DNA of 64,000 bases, taken from contig JAQSEB010000179.1 in the NCBI GenBank assembly GCA_030063045.1, forward strand, positions 186,001-250,000. Reading direction: 5' to 3'. The DNA is from Pratylenchus scribneri. Taxonomy: Eukaryota > Nematoda > Chromadorea > Rhabditida > Pratylenchidae. Below, one piece after another: positions 1 through 10,000 of this stretch. The notes beneath the pieces are model-generated. The model did not search any database. It was not told where the DNA came from and saw only the letters and a program-made list of their open reading frames with translations. A program made the position numbers and the translations under genes. Position 1 is the stretch's first letter, and each line of letters begins with the position of its first letter.

Positions 1-42
1 GAGAATCAGGCGCAGATCAATTTGGCCAATTTTTCAGTAACA

Positions 43-422
43 ATGACCAAATCCAATCCTCAACAACAGAATGGCCCACCAAAACGGCCTCCTCCACCCA
101 AAATTGGCTTCCTTCGAAGGCCAATTCCAATTTCGCCTGTCGATGATGACAACAAATTGTCATCAATTTATACAATCAGTCCGGCAAGGCAATCAATTGC
201 TGATTTTAATTTGACCCTCAAAAAGCCAGGTTGATGGATGGATTGAACCAATAAATCCCATTTTGGAATAATTCAGAACCCATTTTTGTGAATAAACAAC
301 GAAACCCAATGAAAGAACGGCAAATTTGGTTGAGGCGATCATTAATTGCCGGAGGCGCTTTGTTCGTCCTCTGCTTTGCACTTTTTGTCATTTTTGAATT
401 TACCAAAGGAAACAAAAATTAA
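43..422 (+). CDS. Small proline-rich single-pass membrane protein, paralogue 1
   Basis: Two exons, 43-229 and 277-422, joined by a 47-base GT-AG intron in phase 1, give 110 residues. The N-terminal half is rich in proline, glutamine and serine (QQQNGPPKRPPPPK). The C-terminal exon has a basic patch (RQIWLRR) followed by one strongly hydrophobic helix (LIAGGALFVLCFALFVIF) and a short tail FTKGNKN, so the protein looks tail-anchored with its long part in the cytosol. The ATG at 43 lies 6 bases after a TTTTCAG acceptor (31-37), which could be a spliced-leader acceptor or the end of an upstream intron. Exon-2 length (146) and intron phase match paralogue 4, which supports common descent. I do not recognise the family. 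This copy lacks the PPxY motif found in the other three. Confidence 0.6.
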
Positions 423-672
423 TTGAATTTAATTGGAAGTCTAATGGAATCAATCCAAAAATTAATCCATCGAATTCATCATTTTTGATTGTCCAATCTT
501 TTTTAAGCCAACGATAAAATTTTTCATTTTTAACTGATATATTCTTCTTTTTGATTCCGGTTTGTCTGGTCAAAAAATATTTATTTCCAAAAATTGGGTG
601 TGCCAATCACATTTTAAAAGAGAATTTAAGGAAATTCATCATTTTCCATTCCAAAAATCATTTCAATTCAAA

Positions 673-1003
673 ATGGATGCCAGCAAAAATATTGAGCAAG
701 GAGTGCCAATTCCATTGCCTCCTGGCTATTCTAATTTTGCCCTAAGCAATTTGCCAAAACTCATTACGCCCCCAATAAATCCTCATTATTCTGGCAAACA
801 ACAAATCATCAGGACAATGATCAGAAATGGAATGAATGGTAGAAATATTATTAATTTAATTTCCATCAAAATATTCAGAAAGGAAACATTCAATGAAAAT
901 TGGCTGCCGCACAATTTTAATCGGATTGCCACTTTTCATTTTGGTTTTGATTGGTTCTCCCTTCTTCCTTGCCCTCCTTTTCGATTTGAACATTGTTGGC
1001 TAA
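673..1003 (+). CDS. Small PPxY single-pass membrane protein, paralogue 2
   Basis: Two exons, 673-838 and 879-1003, with a 40-base phase-1 intron, encode 96 residues. The N-terminal part contains LPPGYSN, a PPxY motif of the kind bound by WW domains of NEDD4-type ubiquitin ligases, followed by more proline-rich sequence. Exon 2 begins with a basic stretch (ERKHSMKIGCR) and continues into a membrane helix (ILIGLPLFILVLIGSPFFLA). Intron position and phase, just before the membrane segment, match the neighbouring copies. Function unknown; binding a WW protein and recruiting a ubiquitin ligase to a membrane is an inference from the motif only. Confidence 0.6.
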
Positions 1004-1222
1004 CATTGCTGCTGGGATGGTTAACTCTATGGATTCGCCGCCGTTCTACTTCATTGCGCTTTGATCCGCTCTAAATATCCGTAGCCGCAGCTGAAAATGA
1101 AAATAAGAAGCTGCTAAATCCACCACCAAAAAAGAGCTCATTGCTGACTCATCCATCCATCCACATTTATTCACATTTTATGTATAAAATCCATCCCAAA
1201 TTTGTGTCCATTTCTAAATAAA

Positions 1223-1827
1223 ATGGTTAATCCTGCATTTCAAAGTGCTCCTCCAGCGGAACCACCACCCCTCTATCCTGGCCTTTCCCCTCAAAATTCG
1301 CCAATTCCATCTTGTGTCGATAAAAAGTACAGCAAATTGGCCGAGAAAACATCAAATGCCATTTCCACTGCTCAAAGTCCGTCAACAACGGTTTTTGTAG
1401 TGCCTCAAGGGACAGTCATTCTCTGCTTGGATTCAGAAAGAATTCACCAATCATCGGCATTGAATAACAAAGGTGATTAAATTGTGAAAATGGCGACAGA
1501 TTTGGAATTATTAAGAAAAATATGTATTTTTGGGTGGTGGAATGCTGAAAATACATTAAAAATGGAATTTATGATTCCTTGGTATATCTTAAAAACAAAA
1601 TTTTTAACAATTTTATAGTTCGAAAGGCCACAATCCCTTCGTCTGTCCATCGTCCTTATACTGTTAGAAAGCGCCGATTTGCGCGTAATTGTGCCTTTTG
1701 TTGCTGCATAATTTTTGGACTGGTCTCGGCCCTTTCCATTGCTGCCTTTTTCCTCTCGACTAATTCAGGTCATCGACCGGATAACCAAATATTTTATGGA
1801 ATGAATGGATGGCATCCACAACAGTGA
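1223..1827 (+). CDS. Small PPxY single-pass membrane protein, paralogue 3
   Basis: Two exons, 1223-1472 and 1619-1827, joined in phase 1, give 152 residues, the longest member of the cluster. The N-terminus carries EPPPLYPGL, which contains a PPxY motif, then a Ser/Thr-rich stretch. Exon 2 has a strongly basic run (VRKRRFARN), a cysteine cluster (CAFCCC) at the membrane edge that could be palmitoylated, a hydrophobic helix (IIFGLVSALSIAAFFLS), and a 24-residue tail ending HPQQ. Same gene architecture as the other copies. Function not recognised. Confidence 0.65.
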
Positions 1828-2644
1828 AATTATATCAAAGATCCAAAATATTTTCCCTCCACATATTTGGCCTAATGGCCAATAAAATTGTCATAAATAC
1901 ATTTGAAATATTTCCCTCAAAAAGTTCATAATTTAAAATGATTTTCCCTCTGTTTTTTATTCGCATTCCCATTTTTGGACCATCTAATAAAATATTTGTT
2001 TGTTCCCCTCAAAAAATGGCCATAAAATCCAGTCATATTCCTCCGATTAAATAGTCCACCTTTCTCAATATTTTATTATGTTCCTTTTTCGAAGTCTTTT
2101 CCAATAATAATTTCCCATTTTTGTGGCTTCATTCACAATTGATTATGGACCAAAAGAAGGCCATGATCAGAATGTAAAAGCCGAAAATAATTTAGGCCAA
2201 TTTGGACGGGGCAAACAGACGAAAATATTTGTTGGGAGGAGGATGATGGCCTATTTTCAATGGGAAAAAGGTTAAGAGAATGTGAATGAATGTGAATGAA
2301 TGGGATTGAATGTGTTCGCCCCACGGGCCGCTTTTGCGATTTGTTTGCCTGGGATTGGGAATATGGTGTCCTCCTGCATTTTTAGCGTAATTCCAAAAAA
2401 CGGCGGTTCGTGTCCCTGGCTGAGAGTATTGCAGAATTGACACAAAAGCATTGACTGGGCGAATGAATGAATGAAAATAGGGCCAAAAGGTGACAAAAGG
2501 TGGAATTCCCCATCATCCGTGGTTTTGGCCTAACCCAAAGAAACAAACATTCAACCACCTTTGGCTTTTCCTTAAACCACATTATTTCCCTCAAAAACCC
2601 CCTTTTAAAGGAGAATATTTCAAACAATTTTCTCCATTTTTGAT
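1828..2644 (+). other. Intergenic spacer between paralogues 3 and 4
   Basis: No supportable gene. AT-rich sequence with a short imperfect GTGAATGAAT repeat around 2279-2310. The open frames here on the minus strand are low-complexity and lack gene-like exon boundaries. Confidence 0.5.
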
Positions 2645-3271
2645 ATGTCCGGCATCAATCCAATTCCTCCAAATTTGCCAATCCCTTCGAATTCTTCAAT
2701 TTTTCCTTCTACCATTCTTGCCGATGAACTCTACAAATGTGCCAATCCGCCGCCCTCTTATCAATCGGTCATTGGTTCTTCCCCCAATGTCAGCCAATCA
2801 AGGAGTCAATGTGGTACGATAATAATGGCCGCTCCATTTGGTGGCAGTCTTTCGCAAGTTTTCCCATGTAATTCAACCCAATTGACGATGGAGCCGCCGC
2901 CGGCCTACAGTAGAAGATCGCCCAGAAGGAATTCAATGGAAGGTGAGTGCATAAGCAGGAAAGATATACCGTTTTTCTCTATTAGTGGTCTCGGGCGCTA
3001 CTATTTTCAGAGAACCTTCAAAAGGGAAAAAATCCATTTTTTAAAAATCCTCAAAAGGGGTTTTTATTAGAAGTGGCGTCTACTATAGAGGAAATAAGAT
3101 AATCAAAGTTTAAAAAGCATTTTAGATACGACCCTAATGGACCGTTTATTTATTTGTTATGCGCGAATTGACAAGGATTGTTGCTGTTTGACAATTGCAT
3201 GTATTTCCCTTTTGCTGGCAACATTATGCATTTTTGTACTTGTCAACCGATTAATATTGCACAACAATTGA
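2645..3271 (+). CDS. Small double-PPxY single-pass membrane protein, paralogue 4
   Basis: Two exons, 2645-2942 and 3126-3271, with a phase-1 GTGAGT-TTTTAG intron, encode 147 residues. There are two PPxY motifs, NPPPSYQS and EPPPAYSR, about 50 residues apart, the second followed by a basic Ser/Arg stretch. Exon 2 (146 bases, same length and phase as paralogue 1) encodes DKDCCCL and a membrane helix (TIACISLLLATLCIFVLV) ending in a short polar tail. The cysteine triplet before the helix resembles paralogue 3. Two PPxY motifs would allow bivalent binding to tandem WW domains, which is inference. Confidence 0.65.
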
Positions 3272-3394
3272 TTTAAATACTTTTGCCTTAAATTTCCACC
3301 CAAATTTTATCCACCTTTATCATTCCCAGTGGTACTACAAATTTATCTTTATCATTAAAATGTAACATTTTTGCTTTAAAAAATATTTACATTT

Positions 3395-4985
3395 TTAATG
3401 TTCAAATTCTTTTCGGATCAATTCAAATCCACCGGTCATCATCCCATAAAGATTGGCTCTTTCCTCCTCAAATTTTTCTTTTTCATCGTTTTCTCCTTTT
3501 GGCCAATTCAATTCCACAAATTTTCGATATTCCCTCGCCAATTTTGGCAGCACATGAATCAATTGGCCTGGGACAATTGAATGGAATTGTTTTATTGGCT
3601 TATCCGGTCCAAATTTGGCCCATTTCGTCTTTTTATTTCCTTTCCTTTTTGATGATTGCTTTTGGCATTCTTCTTCAAAAGTGCCAATGTAAAGGTTCAA
3701 CCAATGGTCTAAATGATCGATTCGATCAGTTGAATTCACGCTGGACAACAATAAATGAGCCAAATCGGTCAAACCATTGCCTGGAAAATTCAATTAATTT
3801 GTCGACTTCGGGGATTATTTGATGTTTTTAGTCCAAAATCTTCCATCAAAAATAAAATAAAAGGGTTAGTATTCATTTACGCCGCCAACATTCGCGCGCG
3901 CCGTCATATAGAAAAAGAATAGACAATTCAAATAATTAATGTAGAAAAGAAGGGCGGTCCTCATTCATCATCATTAGTAGTGACTGTACCTTTCATTTTT
4001 TCTTATCTATTTTTTAATTATCGCTTCGACACTAAGAATGTTTGGAGAAAATCCAGAATGTTTGTGAAATGTTTGAAAAAATCAGAATATTCGACGATAG
4101 CGAAAAATGAAAATCAGAATATTTGGAGGAAATATTTTTGAATTGTCTTTTGGCGGCGCAAAAGAGAATCACGATATTGAAGGATGATGATGATCCCTCG
4201 ATCCTCGAAGAATGAAATTTACAATCCCAAATTTTTGTAAGCTGACCAATTCTTGCCAAATGCCAGTTCGCAATGCGCACATCAATTTTGGCTTCTCCAA
4301 TTTCATTGGAATTTTGTTTGAATAAAATATTTTCCTGACTAAAATTTCCATGGCAAAGCACAATTGGATATTTTTGAGTCTGTTCTTCGCTTTCATATGA
4401 AAATTTTGTTTCCAAGCAAAAATCCCTGAAGGCCCTTTCATTTCTGGCAAAATAATCATCGGTGGTTGAGGGAAGATGGAGCAAATCTTCGATCAGCCAT
4501 TCTTTTACTGATTGTTCCTTGAGGGAATATTCATTCATTCTAATGAAAATTTGGAATTTTCCTGACAATTAGAGGATCCACCGAGGTAAATGGCATCAAA
4601 GTTGCATTTGTCAGGCTCAAATGTTCCAATGAAAATGCATGGAATTTGGCCAAAGCAATAATAGCAGATTCAATCTTGGAAATTTAATGTTGGATCAATC
4701 AAGAATTTCGTGAGATGAACTCACTTTTTCATTATTTAAATTCATCGGTAATCTCACTTTTTGATAGCCTTCCTCTAATGAATCAAAATAAATTTTTGAT
4801 TTTGGATCATCCAAATGAATTAATTTTGGTAAACATTTTGGATAAGAGGGATTTTCAGAGTGGACTTGGAATATTTTAAATAGTTCAATTTCCCGAAATT
4901 GGAGAGATTTTTGACGAAAATTTAATTCATTTTGAATGGAATAATCGAAGCTGTAGAATTCTATGCCACTCAAATTTTGGTCCAT
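3395..4985 (-). pseudogene. Degenerate CHK kinase-like gene (frameshifted paralogue)
   Basis: Reads right to left in exons 4725-4985, 4247-4674 and 3395-3780. It is homologous to the intact gene at 24955-26568: both have an intron just before IES.I and a phase-1 intron before G(N/S)GL(T/S)D. The CHK kinase-like family (DUF1679/EcKinase-like) uses HGD and a DWQ-type metal site; here these read CHGNFSQEN and IANWH, so both catalytic aspartates are replaced. The middle exon needs a frame change near 4565-4585: the frame starting IESAIIALAKFHAF runs to a stop while the HGN part lies in another frame, and the 428-base exon is one base off the phase needed. The N-terminus is also shorter than in the intact paralogue. 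A pseudogene or a pseudokinase with a sequencing error are both possible. The 466-base last intron (3781-4246) holds nothing I recognise. Confidence 0.6.
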
Positions 4986-5180
4986 TTTGAGTGAACATTT
5001 GTTTGGTTGGGTAATGGGAAAATTTATGATGAAAATTGTTGTAAGAAAATTAGGCTAATTATTAAAGGGAATGATAAATTATTGTGGAGAAAATAAAATT
5101 GATGTTTTTATTCATTTAATTGCTGAGTCCGGAAAAATGAGATAATGAAAAATAAAATGGAGAAATATTTGTACGATGAA

Positions 5181-6474
5181 TCAATCATCATCGGAAGCAT
5201 CACTGAGTGTTCCTTGATCATCACTTTCAGTGCCAGGATCAACAAATCCAAATGGAGTGGAGAAATCAACAAAATCATCGAAATTTGAGCCAAAGCAATT
5301 GACGCCAATTTTTAGAGATTCAAGTTCAGGGAGAGTTCTCAAACTGATCACAATTTGTTTGGCTGCTTCATTTGTGATTTCGTTGCCGGATAAATTCAAT
5401 TCCTTAAATTATTTTGGGTTTTAAATTGTTTCTATATTCCAATTTTAACCTTCAATGGACTTCTGGCCTCAACCAATTTCTGTGCAATGCTCAATGAGCC
5501 CCGATTGCGGCAAAGGCAATCACTGAAATCGACCAGTTCCAGTTGAGAAAGATTGGCCAAGGCATCGGCCATCGCAATTGCACCAGATTCGCCAAAAGTG
5601 TTGTCGCCAAGTGAAAGTTTCTTCAATGATCGATTCACTCCAATTGCTTCGGCCAATTTTATGATCCCTTCAGCTCGAATCCCATTTTGGGGCATGGAAA
5701 TCTCCTCCAATGTTCCAATAATTTTAAATGCTTCGGCAAGTGCAGCTGTGGATTCGAATTCAAGTCGATTGCGTCCGGCGATGAATGTTGTTAAATTCAA
5801 TGGTGTTCTATTTCTTTTGGATTTCCTGTGGCATGCAATAAGGCAATCCGCAATGGTCTTAAATCGAATGATTAATTAAATTAATGTTTTGTAAAAATTA
5901 AACCTTTCCAGCAATCCCAAGTCCGCAATTATTCAATTTCAATATTTTAAGCTCGAAAGCGGATTCACTGGCCAAGAAGACTTTGATCCCAGGAACAGCC
6001 ATCGGTCCAATTGCATTGTCGCTGAGATCCAATTCTACCAATCGAGCACCGCTAAACATCATTGCATCGCACAGAAATTTCTATATTATAATTTGTAAAT
6101 TGAAATTTAATTAAAAAACAAACCAGTGTTTTTGGTATCTCTTCTTTCAATCTTCCAGTGAACATGTCACTCCATAGTGCTCTCTAAATAAAAAATTAAT
6201 TAATTACAAATTGGAATTATTACTTTCAAATTTGGTTGAGTTTCGAGTGCAGCTGCAATTGGTATTGTTGCTTCCACGCCGAGTGTATTTCCCTGCATTT
6301 CGAATATTTCCATTCCCGGACAATTGTTAATATCGTTTGCAATCAGCTCACCTGAAAATAATTTCTTTACATTTAACAAGAACAAGAATATTTACCATCC
6401 TCTGTTGAATTCAATTTCATTTGTTTTCCGGCAAAAGAAAGCTTCCCGTAATAATTTTCTTCTTTTTCAACCAT
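5181..6474 (-). CDS. ran-2: Ran GTPase-activating protein (RanGAP)
   Basis: Six exons (6396-6474, 6224-6351, 6124-6183, 5904-6080, 5450-5857, 5181-5402) give 357 residues with all phases consistent. It activates GTP hydrolysis by Ran at the cytoplasmic side of the nuclear pore and sustains the Ran gradient for nuclear transport. The leucine-rich-repeat core is very close to animal RanGAP1: [10 protein letters not shown] carries the conserved arginine region, followed by [29 protein letters not shown]-like [35 protein letters not shown] and ELNLSGNEI. The C-terminus is an acidic tail ([15 protein letters not shown]) as in Rna1p/RanGAP. There is no SUMO-acceptor domain after it, so this is the short form. 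The ATG at 6474 starts [17 protein letters not shown]. Its next gene downstream is the CHK-like pseudogene, 196 bases away. Confidence 0.93.
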
Positions 6475-7002
6475 TTTTATTAAATTAAGATATATCTGAA
6501 TTCTGAACCAAATTGATATGATAAATGATTTTATATTATCAATTATCATTATTAAATCTGATTAAAAAATAGGAATTTGTAAATTTTAATTTCCAATCGA
6601 TTATTTCGCTGATGGTTTTGGTGGTAGGTGATGGAAAGTCTCTTTGAACCGTTAAATTTGCAAAAACTACTTACCTATATAGGGTATAGATATACCGATA
6701 AGTTTGTCTCAATGGTCAATGCTAAAAATAAAGAATAAAAGCTAAGCTCCAACCTCAAGGTCCACCCACGACCACGACCCACCCACAAAGAGAAAAAAAA
6801 AACCAATGTCGGGCGCTAAATTTTAATTTAAAAAGACCGGAAAAATTGGAAGAATTTAGGAAGAAAAAAGAGGCAGGGAGCAGGGACGGGCCGAGTAGGA
6901 TGTGTTATCCTGTGTTATTATTATTCGAATTTTATTTATCAATTTTATCCTTTTTTAATTAATCTTCCATAATCCATTCCAATTTCAGATAAAATAATAA
7001 AA
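6475..7002. promoter_or_regulatory. Divergent intergenic region, RanGAP / pol alpha
   Basis: About 530 bases separate the start codons of two divergent essential genes, so it probably holds both promoters. It contains CCTATATAGGG at about 6675 and related TATA-like repeats, and a purine-rich run at 6780-6890. An AATTTCAG acceptor at 6981-6988 lies 14 bases before the pol alpha ATG and is a good candidate trans-splice site. Confidence 0.5.
6981..6988 (+). promoter_or_regulatory. Candidate trans-splice acceptor of pol alpha
   Basis: AATTTCAG directly before the 14-base leader of the pol alpha ATG. It has the T-rich form of the intron acceptors in this window but no coding sequence joins to it. 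Spliced-leader addition is inferred from nematode biology. Confidence 0.45.
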
Positions 7003-10000
7003 ATGTCAAATCCAAATGACGAGGAAAATATTCCATCAAGTTCGCGCAGATCCCGGCGTTCATTAGCATCCAATTCAAAGCAAGATCGACAAAGTGTGCT
7101 AGATCAATTAAAACAAGCCAGATCAAAAGGAAAATCTTACCGAGCTCGAGTTGATGATTTAGTTCAGGATGTTTACATGGAAGTTGACGATGAGGAGTAT
7201 GAAGCGAAGAAACATCATAATCGAGAATTTGTTGAAGATGATGGTAAAACAAATTTAATTATTATATTAAATAATAGTTTTTTTTTAGATGGCGCTGGTT
7301 ATTATGATGAAGATTCAGATGAAGAATTTGATGATGAAGATAAATCATCGAAGAAGAAAAAAACAAAGCGAGGTAAAATAATGTTAAATAAATTTAATAA
7401 TACATTTTTGCAGTAAAAGAAAAGAAAGGAACAATTAAACACCATTTTCAAGCAATCACAAGCAAACAAAAACTCCAGGATGAAGTATTAAATTAAATTT
7501 TTAATCAAATAAATCCATAATATTTTAGAGCTCAATTAGAATTGCTAATGATGATGTCCTAAAAGAAACTTTGGCCGAACTTCTTGGCACGGATAATATA
7601 TTAGGGGACGATGAAAATGCATCGACTGAGTTTCAAAATGCAGTTGAAGAATCGACAACAATTCAAGATCAATTTAATCGAGATCCATCTCCGGAAATTA
7701 TTCAAGAGCAATTTACATTAGTTCCATCATCATCTTCAGTACAAAAGCAATTTATTTCGGCTCGAACAAAATCTCCAGAAATTCATCAGGAACAATTTAT
7801 TCCGGCGGTTCAAACACCACCAATTTCACCCCAAAAACAAAGGAAAAGGGGGGCATCACCAATTGTCAGTTCAATTTCAACAATACCATCAAAAGTTGCA
7901 AGAACAGAAGCAGAGCCGGAAGAAGAAATAAATGGAGGATTGCTCAAATTCTATTTTATCGATGCATTTGAGGATATTTACAAAAAACCTGGTTTGAATT
8001 TTATTCATTAATTTTTCGTTGATTATTTAAGGCACCGTTTATTTATTTGGTCGAATCAAATTATTGGATGGACGAACAGAAAATTGTTGTTTAACATTGA
8101 GGAACATTAGCAGACAATTATTCTTTCTAAAGCGTCAATTTGTGAGTTTTTAATACCAAAATTAATTTTTTAAATTTAAAACTTTCAGTCCGAATCAACT
8201 TCAAAACAAGTTACAAAAGAAGATCTCAGTGAAGATGTTCAAAATACATTGAAAACAAAATTTGGAATCACAAAATTTAAATGTAAACCAAATGTAAGTT
8301 TTAGTGTTTTTTCTGGATAATTGGTGCCTTTTTTTAGTTGATCGAAAAGAAGTTTATTTCTGCCGATCAAACCGTGCCGAGGGAATATGAAGCATTGGAA
8401 GTTTGGCTCAATGTAAATTGGAAAAAATGCAATTAAATCAATTTATTCCTTTTTAAGTGTAATTTTGGTCGAATTCCGGTCGATTTGTCCGGCGATTGTT
8501 TTAGTCATGTGATGAATACAACAACCACGGCATTGGAACGATTATTGGTTGAGAGGAATATTTATGGACCATGTTGGCTTGAAATCCGTAATGCCGGTAA
8601 AAATTAAATTTATAATTTTAAAAAATTAAATATTATTTTTTAGAAAAATCTGAATATCCAATTTCGCATTGCCCCCGCGAATTTACAGTGAATATGGAGG
8701 AAATGGACAATATTTCGATGGCCACAAATCCTCCCGACCCACCACAAATTTCGATAATTGCATTGAATTTATTGACTGCATTTAATCCGGAGACTAAAGA
8801 AAATCAAGTAAAAATTTTTAATTGAATTAAAAATAAGATCAAAAATAGATTGTTATGGCCTCATTGATCCATCATATTTGCCATTTGGAGAAACAAACAA
8901 AATTTGACCACAAAATTTTGAAGAATAAAAGATATTGCGGTGAGAAAATTTATATTAAAAATAATTATTTTAATTTTCAGTAATTTCAAAATTCAAAAAA
9001 GGATTATCTTTGCCATTTGATTTGGAAGACCAACTCAACAAAAATGGAATTACGGATATGGTCCGGAGGGTTGGCGATGAGATGGCCTTGTTGAACATAT
9101 TTTTGACAAAATTGGAGGAATTAAATCCGGATATGATTTTGGTTTAATTAATAAATAAATAATTATTAATTAATATTTCAATTTTAGGGTCATGATTTGA
9201 ATGCACAATTAATTCTTTTACAATCAAAAATGGAAAAACATAAGTTGAAAAAATGGGATCGGTTGGGTCGTTTGAAGAGAAGTGTACAAATTCCAAAAAT
9301 AATTGGAACAAATTCAAAATTTGTTCTTTGGGAATTGACCGCCGGACGTCTTTGCCTTGATTCAAAGTAATTTTAAATAAATTTAATAAATTAATCCAAA
9401 TTTTAGAATCGCCGCCTCTGAACTGATTCATTCAAGAAGTTATGAAATGGAAGATTTGGTGGTAAAATTGTTGAAAATAAACAATCGCCAAAATTTGGAA
9501 ATTGAACAAATTTCTCAGCCATTTTTGTTTGTTAATTTTAAATAAAATTAATAAATTATTTTATTTCAATAGATCAACGAATTCAAAAATAAAATTGATT
9601 GATTTAATCAAATGGAATTGGAATGAGAATTTGTACACACTGAAAATTGTGGAAAATTTGAATGCAATTCCATTATTCGTACAAATTACCCAAATTGTGG
9701 GCGGAGTACTCTCCCGGACATTGATGGGCGGCAGAGCGGAAAGGAATGAATATTTACTGTTGCATGCTTGCTTTAAAAATAATTGCATTCCACCGAATAA
9801 ACACAACGCAAAATGTAAATTAATTAAATTATAATAATATTAATTAATTTATTTAATTTAAGTTGTTGGAAAATCGAAAACAAATAAACTGGAAAGCAAA
9901 AAAGGCACCACCAAAGCCAAAAATACGGCGATGGAAATAGACGGCGGTGGTGATGAGCTGGAAGATGAGGAAGAATCGACCAATTTGAATGCAAATGGCC

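Noticed and set aside
3398..3822. Plus-strand frames over the CHK-like pseudogene
   Set aside because: Antisense shadows of the minus-strand exon that aligns with the intact paralogue.
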